64,000 nt of DNA. Origin: Adenophora triphylla var. japonica (lineage: Eukaryota > Streptophyta > Magnoliopsida > Asterales > Campanulaceae). The stretch lies in assembly GCA_022495995.1 (NCBI GenBank), contig JAFEMH010000531.1, forward strand, positions 427,001 to 491,000, read 5' to 3'. The notes below the pieces were generated by a model, which was not told the DNA's origin, did no database searches, and saw only the letters and a program-made list of their open reading frames with translations. Positions 32,410 to 44,427 of this stretch are shown piece by piece (positions within the stretch are counted from its first letter, which is position 1; each line of letters begins with the position of its first letter). Made by a program: the position numbers and the translations under genes.

Positions 32410-32992
32410 TGTTGGGATGTGGAGTCAAAATCATGAATAAAGGAATTTGAACCGCGGTCGGAGGAGTTGATGAGATCAAGGGAGTTCAAATCGTCGGAGC
32501 AGTTTCTGGTCAGGAGGGCGGCCGCGCTAAGGCTCAGGGCGGGCGCGTTGGAGGAATGGACAAGGGTGCTGAATTCTCTGGACATTAGCGCGGACGCGCA
32601 GCTGGGAGGGCGGCCGCACTGGTCACGATTCTGGGCTGATTTGTTTCCTATTTTGATAAGATCTCCTCTTGCATTGGTGATTCCTTTTGATAGTAATATT
32701 TGGATGTATTTGAGAAGAAAGAAGATTACTTTCTTGAGTAGGAATTCGATTATTACTAGGATTTGATTTATTGTTCCCTATAAATACAAGTGATAGCCTA
32801 GAAACAAATTGTAACATCTGAAAATATTGGAGAGAATATTTTAGCTTGGTAGCGCCCCCGGACGTAGTTGTTGTTGCAACGAACCGGGTAAACAATTCTT
32901 GTGTGTCCCTTTGTGTGTGATTTACTTTTTCGTGTGTGTTGTTCTTATTATTACTCCAAGCTTGGGCCGTTCCGCTGCGTGGATTCACAACA
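32410..32992 (+). repeat. Copia-2b 5' LTR with palindrome cassette
   Basis: Palindrome-like motifs at 32515-32528 (agggcggccgcgct), 32536-32549, 32587-32600 (agcgcggacgcgca) and 32607-32620. Distances 21, 51, 20; pair period 72. The 3' LTR repeats them near 34731, 34752, 34803 and 34823. Confidence 0.88.
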
Positions 32993-33044
32993 ACTGGTAT
33001 CAGAGCCTGGTTCTGTCGAATCATTGCTTGGCTTGTCTTTTGCC

Positions 33045-33776
33045 ATGGATTTCTTGAGAGCTTTGGAGGATGATAATAAGGTGTTGATCGAAAAGTTTGA
33101 TGGGACGGATTTCAATTTTTGGAAGACACAAATCGAGGATGTTTTGTGGAACAAGGATTTGTATCTACCACTAAAAGAAAAGCTGGCGGACATAGAGGAA
33201 GCAAAATTCGAGATCTTGGATCGGAAAGCGTTAGGGCTTGTTAGGCAAACGTTGACCAAGGACGTGGCGAAGAATGTTTTGGAGGCGAAGACTACCATGG
33301 AGATGTTACAGATGTTGGCGAGCATGTACGAGGCACCATCGGCGGCGAATAAAGCTCATCTAATGAGGAAGCTGTTGAACATAAGGATGGTGGAAGGCAT
33401 GTCGGCAACAAAGCATATAAGTGAATTCAAATCTACTGCGACTCAACTATCTTCCGTGGCTGTTACTCTTGATGACGAGATACTAGCGTTGATATTACTT
33501 TCTTCTTTGCCGGAAAGTTGGGATACGACTGCGTTAGCAGTTAACGTTTCAACAGGAAAAGTGAAGTTGAAGTTTTCGAATGTCGGTTATGTGATTCTTG
33601 GCGAAGAAATTCGTAGAAAGAGCAAAGGAGGGACATCGGGGCTAGCACTAAATGTCAGTGAAAAGAGTAAGGGTGGCAAGAAGGTGATTACTTGCTATGA
33701 TTGTGGGGAGAAGGGGCACTTTAGGAGAAGTTGTCCCAAAGCGGTCGGGCGGGCGAGGGAATTGAATGTTGCTTAG
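33045..33776 (+). CDS. Copia-2b gag protein
   Basis: ATG 33045 (MDFLRALEDD), 243 residues, through the CCHC knuckle CYDCGEKGHFRRSC to a TAG at 33774-33776, where Copia-2a has GAG. Unlike in Copia-2a the frame before the knuckle is open, so a complete gag could be made. Gag would form particles and bind RNA. The protease motif follows behind the stop. Confidence 0.8.
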   Translation: MDFLRALEDDNKVLIEKFDGTDFNFWKTQIEDVLWNKDLYLPLKEKLADIEEAKFEILDRKALGLVRQTLTKDVAKNVLEAKTTMEMLQMLASMYEAPSAANKAHLMRKLLNIRMVEGMSATKHISEFKSTATQLSSVAVTLDDEILALILLSSLPESWDTTALAVNVSTGKVKLKFSNVGYVILGEEIRRKSKGGTSGLALNVSEKSKGGKKVITCYDCGEKGHFRRSCPKAVGRARELNVA

Positions 33777-34534
33777 GAGATAGCGGATGCATTAATCTTG
33801 GGTGGGAGCAGTTCAACAGATTCGTGGGTTTTGGACTCGGGCTCGACGTTTCATTCATGCACCAGTGCAGAAAGAATGGAGCGTGACGTTAGGGTGATTT
33901 TGGGGTTGTTCGTTTGGGAAACAATAATCCTGTCAAGGTCATTGGAAAAGGAGTTATTCGGGTCAAAGCAACGGATGGGACTGTTTTGCGGCTATGTGAT
34001 GTGCGACATATTCCGGATTTGAAGAGGAACTTAATTTCCATAAGGCAACTTGATAAGGAGGGTTGTGTGGTGACCTTCGGTTGTGGGACATGGAAGGTAA
34101 ACCGCGGAGCTAGCTTGGTGGCTCGTGGCGGCGTGGAAAATATGTTGTATACCACATGCAACATGAGTCGTTGGGGGAAACGAAGGTGCATCCCAATGAT
34201 GAATGGTGGTGGCCGAGATCGCCATGGTGGGAGAAATTTCACTAAACGGTATGTTGGTAGAAAATTGGGTAATGAAGTCGGCCGACGCGGAGCCAATTTG
34301 GCCAACATGGGAGCGGGATCTAGAACGGTGATGCGATGGGTTGCAAAGAACACACAAAGGTTCCAAGCTTGTGATTGTGTGGGGCACGTAGATTCGCGTT
34401 GTTCAGGATCGATAGTTAGCAAGCAAGTGAGCGGGGATGTGCTGGGAGGATCATTCGGAATGAAGACTCGGAGCATGGTAGAGAACCGTGTTATGTTGAA
34501 GCGTAGCTCAGCTTCAACTCACTTGGATAACTAG
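33777..34534 (+). pseudogene. Copia-2b protease remnant and unrecognised tail
   Basis: Behind the gag stop LDSGSTFHSC is still readable (frame of 33798-34022), then the same frameshift as in Copia-2a moves the continuation (DVRHIPDLKRNLIS) to the frame of 33914-34534. The tail again has GGGRDRHGGRNF and ends in a stop at 34532-34534. Conservation of frameshift and tail in both copies shows that they descend from one already defective source. Confidence 0.75.
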
Positions 34535-34625
34535 ACAAGAGGCCGGGCGCTACCAACGCAATAGCTGGCCACTGAAATTTGTTTCAAGAGAGGTATCATG
34601 GATGGTTTGTCTCCAGGTGGGAGAT

Positions 34626-35208
34626 TGTTGGGATGCGGAGTCAAAACCATGAATAAAGGAATTTGAACCGCGGTCGGAGGAGTTGGTGAGATCAAGGGAG
34701 TTCAAATCGTCGGAGCAGTTTCTGGTCAGGAGGGCGGCCACGCTAGGGCTCAGGGCGGGCGCGCTGGAGGAATGGACAAGGGTGCTGAATTCTCTGGACA
34801 TTAGCGCGGACGCGCAGCTGGGAGGGCGGCCGCGCTGGTCACGACTCTGGGCTGATTTGTTTCCTATTTTGATAAGATCTCCTCTTGCATTGGTGATTCC
34901 TTTTGATTGTAATATTTGGATGTACTTGAGAAGAAAGAAGATTACTTTCTTGAGTAGGAATTCGATTATTACTAGGATTTGATTTATTGTTCCCTATAAA
35001 TACATGTGATAGCCTAGAAACAAATTGTAACATCTGAAAATATTGGAGAGAATATTTTAGCTTGGTAGCGCCCCCGGACGTAGTTATTGTTGCAACGAAC
35101 CGGGTAAACAATTCTTGTGTGTCCCTTTGTGTGTGATTTACTTTTTCGTGTGTGTTGTTCTTATTATTACTCCAAGCTTGGGCCGTTCCGCTGCGTGGAT
35201 TCACAACA
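34626..35208 (+). repeat. Copia-2b 3' LTR
   Basis: 583 bp, tgttgggatgcgg to ttcacaaca, a few substitutions from the 5' copy (for example gcggccacgct for gcggccgcgct at about 34735, which weakens one palindrome). Confidence 0.9.
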
Positions 35209-35213
35209 AGTTA

Positions 35214-36081
35214 CTGGGTCAAAATCCAAATACTACGGCCCCAGCGGCCCAACATTATGGATCAGTCGAGCTATCTAATTGTCCGATCACCATTGGTCCC
35301 GACCTGACTTTGTCTGACATACGATCATCTAATTGTGCAATTACTACCTGGCCAAGGCACGAAGTCAGGTTCGACCTCGAATAATTATACGACCTCGACC
35401 TACAAAAACGTGTGTTTATCTACGACTCAATCTGTAACCGTTTTCTACAATCACGAAGGTCGTTACGCCTGCATTGTCTCTACGATTTAAGGGATTCATT
35501 ACGATCCTACACCACGACTATATATACCAGACTACATCCAACGTAAAAAGGTAATGTCTTTTTGACTATTTTGAGATTACGTCGTTTTCATACATTTTAT
35601 ATTCTCATATAACTCGACATCTTATCATCACGCCGGAGGGTATTAGCCGAATACCACCCCGACTAGTTGTTTATTCGTATTTTCAGGTTTAAGTTGCTTT
35701 AAATAAAACCATTGCTATAATAAGGCTGATTTGGATCGTTTCATTCGTCATCACCCCCCTATACCAAATTTTATCAACCGAAAAATCAATTGCTAACTAG
35801 GGATAGATGATTCAAAAACAAAAAAAAAAAACTAGGAATAAGAGATAATTAACTTTTTATGGAATTGGCCATGATTTTGTTATAAGGATTAATTTGTTTA
35901 TTTATTTAATGGCAAATCCCGGTGCGTCAAGCGCTCCCCGCCAAGCGGGACTTGGGAGAGGGAACCATTTGCTAGAGCCTTCCCCTGATAATTGTCAAGA
36001 GGCTGTCGCCAAGGTTTGAACCGATTTCTTTTTTTTTAGGGCAAGGTATATGTGACATTGCTTGAAATAGATTAATCTAAG
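35214..36081. other. Intergenic; LTR-like dispersed repeat (copy 1) and possible SINE remnant
   Basis: No gene. About 35450-35760 resembles 48905-49210: both have a TATA-like tatatatacc/tataaatacc, aaaggtaatgtctt and a gccggagg...ttagccg block ending near aaggctgat. This looks like two old solo LTRs of one family. On the minus strand at 36022-36013, ggttcaaacc fits a tRNA-type B box; together with the sequence back to about 35905 this may be a truncated SINE (weak). Confidence 0.4.
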
Positions 36082-36261
36082 CATTTACCATGGTGAATTT
36101 TATTTGCAAGGCACAAAATGTGTAAGGCACTTTGAAATGACCACAATGCCCTTGTATATAAACACTAACCCCTGTCTGGGCAGAGCGTCTTGTGCGGGCG
36201 ATTTTGGCGATTCAAGGTGCGTTTAGTGCGTGTTCTCTTCTCCGGCCAATTTTCGGCACTG

Positions 36262-36627
36262 ATGGCCATGCCACCGGATTTAAATGATCCAGCAACCTTC
36301 CCAAACACAATCCCTACCAATAATTCAAACATTAATCCAGAAATCATCAACTCGCAGAAGAATTTGAGTTCGACGCAAATGGCGAAACAGAATTTTGCCG
36401 CCGTCAATTTCACGCCGGAGATGATCAAACCAACAGATAAAAACACTCAGGTTTTGCTCGCGAACATAATCCCTACCTCTAATCCAAGTGGAGCTCAACA
36501 ATTTACAAATTTGAGGAATCAATTTCAGCAAAATAGGTATTCGGCGCAAACTTACGCTCATGCTGTTCAAGGATCAGTAAATTTCGTGTATATTCATACG
36601 AAATCTAAAGGAAAATTTCTCCTTTAG
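36262..36627 (+). pseudogene. Possible captured coding fragment in the Mutator-like element
   Basis: Open from ATG 36262 (MAMPPDLNDPATFPN) to 36627, about 121 residues, Asn/Pro/Gln-rich, including RYSAQTYAHAVQGS. Its last residues are encoded by the palindrome array, so a natural end is missing. It faintly resembles the start of plant LINE ORF1 or DUF4283-type proteins (tentative). Base composition is richer in coding-like codons than the surrounding DNA, suggesting capture from a gene, but I do not recognise the donor. Confidence 0.35.
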
Positions 36628-36902
36628 ATTTCGTGTGATTATACACGAAATGTTGAATGACATTTCGTGTAAAATCATACGAAATATTTCTTAACATTTC
36701 GCGTATATTCATACGAAATCTAAAGGAAAATTTCTCCTGTGGATTTCGTGTGAATATACACGAAATGTTGAGAACCATTTCGTATCATTTTACACGAAAT
36801 ATTTGTTAATATTTCGTGTAAATCTACACGAAATAACTCAATACATTTCGTGTATTTTTATACGAAACATATCTGACAACGTCGTGTATAATCACACGAA
36901 AC
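36581..36902. repeat. Nine-unit 24-bp palindrome array, 34-bp period
   Basis: Each unit is 24 bp: arms atttcgtgta and tacacgaaat (variants) around 4 bases. Starts at 36581, 36628, 36662, 36696, 36743, 36777, 36811, 36845, 36879. Steps are 47, 34, 34, 47, 34, 34, 34, 34. The 47-bp steps contain an extra 13 bases around ctaaagga...tcctttag, itself an inverted repeat; units 1-3 and 4-6 form a 115-bp higher-order duplication. Arm changes often occur on both sides of a unit or leave a G:T pair. Confidence 0.92.
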
Positions 36903-36969
36903 GTTCGCGTACGGGAGGGACAATTTTGTCCATTTTCCGTGTCTTGCAAATAACCACGCCCATTTACCA

Positions 36970-38679
36970 TTTAATTTAGAAAGTCTTTATGCGATGCTAT
37001 AGATTTTAAAATCTTACAAATTTCTCCGTGTAGCGTAACTGCTTAAATATAAGTTTATTTTCTTACAATCTATTTTAAGAAAATTGTTATTTATACTTAT
37101 ATTTAGTTACTAATATCACTTTTTAGTGCAAGTAAAAGTAAAAAGAATGAATAACAGAAATATAGAAAGTCTTGTATTCTCATGATTAATCTGATTAATC
37201 AATTTAGAAATAAAATTACATATCTAAGTCAAAAATTAGTAACGATAATCCCGCTCGTTAACATTGAAATTCGTGATCCACTGCATCTAATCTTCTCCTC
37301 TTCCACATTTTCATTCTATCGACACCGAAAAAAATAATTATTTTTTGTTAATGCATAAATTAAGAACATAAAGACAAATTAAGCCTTTGTTAATTGCTTT
37401 CGTATGAGTTGGACAACCAAACCTTTTCAACCTTAATTTCGTACGTTAGTTTTAAAATGATTAAATTATTATAATAAAATATGATTAACTATGAATTTAG
37501 TCCTAATTCTTAAATCAGTAAGATCCTTGAGTTTACAACCAATAATTGGTCCGGCGGTGGTGGATTAAGCACTTGGTCGCCATAGACGGTGGTGGGCTGA
37601 AATCTGATTTCACGTTTGAATTTGACTGAATTGATAAAAGATAGCGTCTGAAAACTAATTTCTGAATTACTCAAACTGTTTGAATATTCATATGAATTCA
37701 CATCTGAAATTAATATTACAACATTTAATGGAGTAGAGAGATGAGATGAATGGTTATTAATCTAGTGTTTGGGTTGAGTATTTCTGAAATTACGAGTTTA
37801 TGGAAGAGATATATATGAAAAAAATCAATTAAGAGGCAAATAAGTGATAGTTTTACATCTGAAAATTAAGTGAAAAATAAGAGATATTCAGATCTGAATG
37901 GAGAAAAAAAAAAAACAAACAGTCTGAATTGTATTATGCACTCATTCAGATCTGAATAAAAGCTGAAAATGAAAAACAAATGAGACCGCAAGACAAGCTG
38001 AGTATTCAAAGGGCTAAAAATGACCAACTAGTTCAACCAATTATAGGGCGGATTTTAAGCCCTAGCTTTTGGAGCAAGACTCCATTCTTAAGGGTCCTCA
38101 TTGTCTGTGGACCTAAAAGAAGCTTTAAAATGGATGCTGTCTTTATCTCTGGAACTGGAAGCAAGTTGTCTAGGTAAAGAAAAAGGTTGGGTTCAAATTC
38201 ATGAACACTTCAACTTAGAGCACATTTATATTCTTTTTTTCAGAAAAATATTTCTACTGTAAAAAGAACAAAAGGAATAAGACATTGGATCCACCAATTG
38301 GAGTTGGCAAGATTTTTGGTCTAATCCGCCCCCGGGGGGTGGGGGCAAGGGTAGGATCCGGGACCCATTCAGTAAGACTCCGACTCCGACTCCGAGCAGT
38401 TGTTCATTCATTAAAGGTATACTCGTCTTTTATCCTCCGCTGCACATTAGTTAGTTGTGTTCATGGCTGTCGGATTGCTCATTAAGGGTAGAATCGTCTT
38501 TTCACATCCACCCCACATTTAGAGAAGCCATCCATTTAAAAGAGTTAATTTTGGACAATTAATGCAAACAATATGATTTAAGTCAACATTCCCATGGAGT
38601 ATGTCACTCATTTCATATGATATAACTAAACTCTCAATTTAAAAAAAAAATACAGATACGTGTGCAGTCATGCAGTACA
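36970..38679. other. Intergenic AT-rich DNA, no gene seen
   Basis: No gene recognised. Around 37590-37980 the words tctgaa/ttcaga recur often and the palindrome attcagatctgaat occurs twice (about 37888 and 37949), suggesting an old MITE. A GC-rich patch lies at 38327-38370 (cccccggggggtggggg). Confidence 0.4.
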
Positions 38680-38687
38680 ACAGTAGG

Positions 38688-39393
<706 letters not shown>

Positions 39394-39401
39394 ACAGTAG
39401 G

Positions 39402-42088
39402 GGGAAATGAAGGGCTCAAATTATTCCTTTTTACTTCAGATGACCGCTATTGAAAAGACAATCACGCCCAATAAATTGAATCTAACGGCTGACATTTGAA
39501 CGTAATCGGCCTCGAACCCCACAGAAGCATGGTGGATGGGTGATCCAGCTGGGAGTAGTAGAAGGAATGGGCATCGAAATGTTTTAGCATACCCAACAAA
39601 AAGAAATAGACAAAATAGATTGTTTATGCAAAAGAGTAAGCTGTCAGAACCATATCTTCTCCTTGTAGATAAAAAGCCTGCACATTACTCAAAGCTTCCT
39701 ACTCCCTTCCCCATCTCACCATCATCTCAGTGATTTTTTAAGGTAGCAACTTGAGCAAGTTGGAGTATGTGTTGACAACAATGTCACAACCAGTATTTAA
39801 AATAATCTATTCTATTCACAAAGATCAGGCAACACACATATAAAACTATGCAAAATCCAAGGAGGTTTTAGTTTAAGGTAACACTGATTATGTTGGTTAT
39901 ATGTTAACTGTTGAGTTAACATGTATGTTCAAGAGCAAATTTGAAAACCATTCATTTTGGGACGGAGGGAGTATAACATTTCAAAATGCAGCCAAAATGG
40001 CATAGGCTCTTGTCTTCCCACGGGAAGGTTGGTTAGACTCTCGGGATTGCAAATCCTATCATTTCTCAAACTCTTAATCACTAAATCCAGATTAGTCAAC
40101 AGTTATAACGATCTTAATCTTTTAAGGATTAATAAATTCTTCGCTTTGAATGAAGTATATAAATTCTGATTTTTGTCACTAGTACTTGATGAGACCTAGA
40201 CTCGAGAGGCAGGACCAAAGCTATATAGGCGGAGGACAAACTCCAGTTGGCAATCCCTTTCTACATTAAGCGACGACTAAGGTTAGTATTTCTTCAAATA
40301 AACATATAAGCCGCCATAATATTATTTCCAAATAAAAGAGGCCAGTTCCCCCCCCCCCCTCCTTCTTTGAAGAAATCGGTCAAGTTCCCAACATAATTAA
40401 CTTATTACCCAAAACTAGAGATTATCATCAAGAAAATGGTTCTGAGGTTATGACCATGTTGCCAATAGCTGTATGAACTAACCCTACTTAGGATCCAATG
40501 TCATTAAATATGTTGCCTATCGAGAGTCACTAATTAACAACAATTATTCCTTAATCTAGAACAATCAAAATATTAATCAAATGAAAGAAGTCAAGATCAC
40601 ATCCACAATTATAGTTAATGAAATCCCTATTAAAATATGCTTGCCTAATCTAAAGGATATCTAGAAAATACTATATATTATACAAGAACATTGAATATTG
40701 AAGGTACTATTAATTTAAATAACCAACATAGAGTACAAAAATCTTCCCATTGACCAAAAATAAATTTATAGCAATTCTTTTCTTTCTCTGGTTACAATTT
40801 TGCACACCCCTTCAACTTGCCAAGTTGCATGAGAATGATAAGGAGAGGACTTGTATAACCACTAGCTAGTAAAATATTGAATGATGTTTGTGTGCTATAG
40901 ATTCATAATGAGCTTATTGTTACATTTTTTTTAAATAAAAGTGAGTGCAAGTTTGTGGCTTGTGTTTGTGGGGTGGGGTGGGGGGGGGGCTCCTTCCCCA
41001 TAGTTGTTGTTTTTCGATAATGTCTTTTAAAGCTTGGTAGCAACTTGCAGGGTTCGTTAGACTTTTTTATACCAACTTTACAGGATATTATATGTTTTGT
41101 GAAGAATGTGTTGTGTTAAATATTTGGTTTATTTATAGTTTATCATCGAGTGGAGTTCTTTTCTTCTCTGTGTGGGTTTCATGTAAAGAGAAGGTTCAAG
41201 TTCAACTAGATGTGAGGAGCTGTCCTAGTGGAGATTTGATGCTTTAACAGTTTTAACTTAATGTTTTCCATGTACCCTAAACCCTATAAACTCGAGATGC
41301 TGAGAGTTGTCCATATTTGTATTGAGAAACTTGGGTTTCCTATAGATGTGTTTGGAATACATTTCATCCCTCAGGCTAGCCCAGATGTACAATTTTCGTT
41401 TTGTAGAGCTAATTTTGCTTTAATTTATCAAATTAGATTCACGGTTATGACAATTGGTCAATCTACTAAATGTAAGTTTCTACCTTTTACGGACCTAATA
41501 GAAGTCATGTAGTCAAAGGGATGGACATGAGCTTTCGTAGTTAACGGCCAGACCAACTGACATTTCAATATCACAGTTATGAGGAATAAAGGAACTGAAC
41601 ACCAAATATCAACCTGAAATATGTGCTTTATTAATGCCCTTGAGAGCTACTCAAAAGATAATCCTTGCGTCTTGTGAAATATTAAAGAGATGGCAATTGT
41701 GGATTCATAGAAGTAATTCTTCTATTTTCTAACCCATTTTCTGGGCTGCTTTAATAACATTTGAATCAGCTAAACGAGACTGTAGCTTACCTTCCAAAAA
41801 GAAAGAAAAAGAAGATGAATCAAACTTGTTCCCGTCTCATAAGCACAATCTTGATGTTTTTCAAAATGGCACAGTAAACTGCGACCAGGCAAGCAATCTT
41901 TGGCATCTGCGCATGCACCAATAGGTGATCAATTAGCACGAGTTACCATTAAGCAACCAATAAAACAAATGAGAGTGAGCTTCGTGCTTTCAAGCTATAT
42001 CAAGAAGTAGCAGGAACCTGAATAATTTTCATGAAAGGAAAAAACAAACACCAATAGCAATACAGACCAAGCTGCAACGAAAAAAATA
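39402..42088. other. Intergenic, no gene recognised
   Basis: A single Stowaway-like right end (gggacggagggagta) lies at 39960-39974 without a visible partner. Open frames here (for example 39536-39733, 41261-41512) show no family resemblance and no codon pattern I trust. G- and C-runs occur near 40350 and 40975. Confidence 0.5.
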
Positions 42089-42290
42089 CTCCCTCCGTCC
42101 CATTTGACTATTCAAAGATTTTAAGAATATTTTTTCATTTCTAATGCTATCCTTAGCGAGCTCCACTTACTACTCTCAAGTAAATGCCACTAGTGAGTTG
42201 TTTCCTAATTTTATCATAGGGTATTCTGGAAATTAATTGGTTTTAATCCTTCAATTTAAGAAATTAGACTCGCATTTTGGGACAAACAAA
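42089..42290. mobile_element. Stowaway-like MITE (one good end)
   Basis: Starts with TA then ctccctccgtccc at 42089-42101. The opposite end is decayed; gcattttgggacaaac near 42272 may be it. About 200 bp, non-coding. Confidence 0.5.
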
Positions 42291-42551
42291 AACGGAAATT
42301 AGGACTAACATAGTGGAACAGAAGAGCATATAAATAAAGCATCATCAGAAGAAAACAACAGCGTTAAGTAAAATGGAGCGGAGATCAATCGGTAAGGAAG
42401 ACGGAAGCAATATTATACAGCTACTGAAATAGCATCTAAGCTCTATTTATATACCAACTATTACTAATGTTCTTATTCTGCAAAAATATTTCTCCTGCTA
42501 ATTTAAGCATTACTACGACCAAACAGGGAGGTACAAAATGACACACATATA

Positions 42552-42720
42552 CTCCCTCCAACCCCTCCCCTAAAAGAATCACTTTTTTTCATTTTGGTTG
42601 TCCCAAAAGAAAAGTTTCATTTGTAAGAAGCTATTATTTTCATGCAATTTCAAGAAGGTAAAAGCATATAAAGTTACATTCTTATAATTTATAAAAGCTT
42701 GACTTGTCAAAAAGAGGGAG
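42552..42720. mobile_element. Small Stowaway-like MITE
   Basis: ctccctcc at 42552 and gagggag at 42714-42720, TA on both sides (42550-42551, 42721-42722). Inverted similarity is confined to the outer bases. 169 bp. Confidence 0.5.
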
Positions 42721-43051
42721 TACTAACTTTTAAACTTGTATATAATAACCATAGCTTGTGATTAGAACTGCATGAAAGCAGATATTTGATCATGGTTTAC
42801 TTACAAGGCACCAGCTCCCCCCTCCCAAGCTCCCCCCTTACTCTTCTGACATGTATACAATTCATCTTTGATTCCCCGTTCATTACCCTCACAGTATCTC
42901 ATGATCAGCCCTGCTACCAGAAATTGTTCCTCCAAACTTCTGTAATATCATTCAGTCAACTTTAAGTTGAAAGCGTGTTACAATAGAAGGTACTGTCCTC
43001 TTGCAAAGTGGTTATAGCCACGCTAGGGGCAAGAAGAGTAAACTTTGGTGT

Positions 43052-43266
43052 TGCTCGGTCGAGCATACCCTTTTAGGGTTTAGGGGTTGAGGGTTGCTCG
43101 GCCGAGTCTTTGGTGTTGCTCGATCGAGCATAACCTTTTAGGGTTTAGGGGTTGAGGGTTGCTCGGCCGAGTCATATATACTGCTCGGTCGAGCATACCC
43201 TTCAAAAAATGCCAACTTTATGTTCTCATATGCTCGATCGAGTCTATAGTAGTGCTCGGCCGAGCA
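43052..43266. repeat. Paired-palindrome array, left cluster at 43 kb
   Basis: Seven tgctcggtcgagca-type motifs start at 43052, 43095, 43117, 43160, 43182, 43231 and 43253. Within-pair distance is 22 three times; pair periods are 65, 65 and 71. First members tend to end gagtc, second members gagca. The host element is not identified. Confidence 0.9.
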
Positions 43267-43846
43267 TATCATTTTTCAACCTTCTAACAGTTAATTTTTT
43301 AACAGTTTTCGTTAACTTTGTATATAGTATATTAACTTTGTTTTTTTTTTTTTTTCAATTTTTTGGATAAAGATAACTAATTGAGATGTTGTTTAGTCCT
43401 GAAATTTTTTAGAAAAAGTTATATAAAAAAAGTTAAGAATTTTTAACGATAAGAAAACAATTATCTTTTTAACAGTTTTCGTTAACTTGTATATAGTATA
43501 TTAACTTTTTTTTTCAATTTTTTTTGGATAAAGAAACGTATTTGAGATGTTGTTTTGTCCTGAATTTTTTTACAAAAAGTTATATAAAAAATTAAGAATT
43601 TTTAAAGAAATAAAAGTAAATAAAAAAAGGACGATACCCTTAAATTTTATTAATTAAAATAAAATTACAAAGAGGGGGACAACCAACCTTACCTTTTTAT
43701 AAATAAGGGAGGGGGGACATTTAGGAGCCTTTACCTCAACTTAACTATTACAATTAAATAAAAATAAACCTAATCTAAAGTCTAAACTAATCTAATTAAA
43801 ATAAAAATTAATCTAAAACATCATTCATTCATCACTACTTTTCGTA
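43267..43846. repeat. Tandem duplication between palindrome clusters
   Basis: A block of roughly 170-180 bp starting ttaacagttttcgttaact (43300) is repeated from about 43470, followed in both by a T-run, tggataaaga and gagatgttgtt. No gene; AT-rich. Confidence 0.65.
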
Positions 43847-44142
43847 GAGTGGTGGTAGTGGTAGTGGTACTGGTAGTAGTCGTAGTGGTGGTGGTGGTGG
43901 CGCTGGTAGTGGTGGTAGACTGGTAGTAGTGGTATTGGTAGGAGCGGTAGTGGTAGTAGCGGTAGTGGTAGTAGCGGTAGTAGTGGTGGTGATAGTAGTA
44001 GTGGTGGTAGTGGTGGTGGTAGTAGTGGTAGTGGTAGTGGTAGTAGTGGTGATAGTGGTAGTGGTAGTAGTGGTGGTGGTGGTAGTGGTAGTGGTAGTGG
44101 TGGTGGTGGTGGTACTGGTAGTAGTGGTGGTGGTGGTGGGGG
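43847..44142. repeat. (GGT/AGT)n trinucleotide tract
   Basis: About 300 bp of gtggtggtagtggta-type triplets. It gives long open frames of Val/Gly-like or His/Tyr/Thr residues on both strands, which I do not regard as genes, though transcription of the tract is possible. Confidence 0.9.
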
Positions 44143-44427
44143 TGATGGATGAAAATGAAGAAAAACACTAATTTCGTTAGAAAACTAACTGAAAATGGGA
44201 CAATATTTAACTGAAAATTGGATGAGAGTGAGAGTATATGTGAATATTTGAGAGTAGAAGAGAGAGTAGAGAGAAATAATGTGGAAATAAAATGGGAGGA
44301 GGGAGGTGATATTTATAGTTAGTAAATTAGGAAAAAAAAATTTAATTTTTGTCAGCCCCCAGTTAAAGTTTTGACGGACATAACAGCTAGTTTGAAAAAG
44401 TAGCCGTTGGAATGGGTTCTGGCGTTC

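Larger units (their letters stand above)
32410..35208 (+). mobile_element. Copia-2b: gag-only Copia-derived element with palindrome cassette
   Basis: 583-bp LTRs (32410-32992, 34626-35208), target duplication agtaa/agtta (32405-32409, 35209-35213; one mismatch), primer site 32995-33006, polypurine tract 34616-34624. The internal 1,633 bp is nearly the same as in Copia-2a. Each LTR is about 130 bp longer than in Copia-2a because it keeps a cassette with four palindromes. Confidence 0.92.
36091..36960. mobile_element. 870-bp non-autonomous Mutator-like element with palindrome array
   Basis: Exact 9-bp target duplication catttacca (36082-36090 and 36961-36969). The ends are imperfect inverted repeats sharing ttatttgcaag with gcac or acac behind it (36100-36114 and 36937-36951 in reverse complement). 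Length and duplication size indicate a Mutator-like MITE or Pack-MULE. The interior has an ORF-like segment (36238-36580) and a 9-unit palindrome array (36581-36902). No transposase. Confidence 0.75.

Noticed and set aside
36581..36902. CRISPR-like regular repeat array
   Set aside because: Repeats are palindromic in full, spacers are 10 or 23 bp and partly repeated, and the locus lies in a plant Mutator-like element. No cas genes.
39536..41512. Small ORFs 39536-39733 and 41261-41512
   Set aside because: No recognisable motif, isolated in AT-rich DNA, no splice or promoter context.
43821..44171. Long poly-Val and His/Tyr/Thr ORFs
   Set aside because: Translation of a trinucleotide repeat on both strands; no unique sequence.
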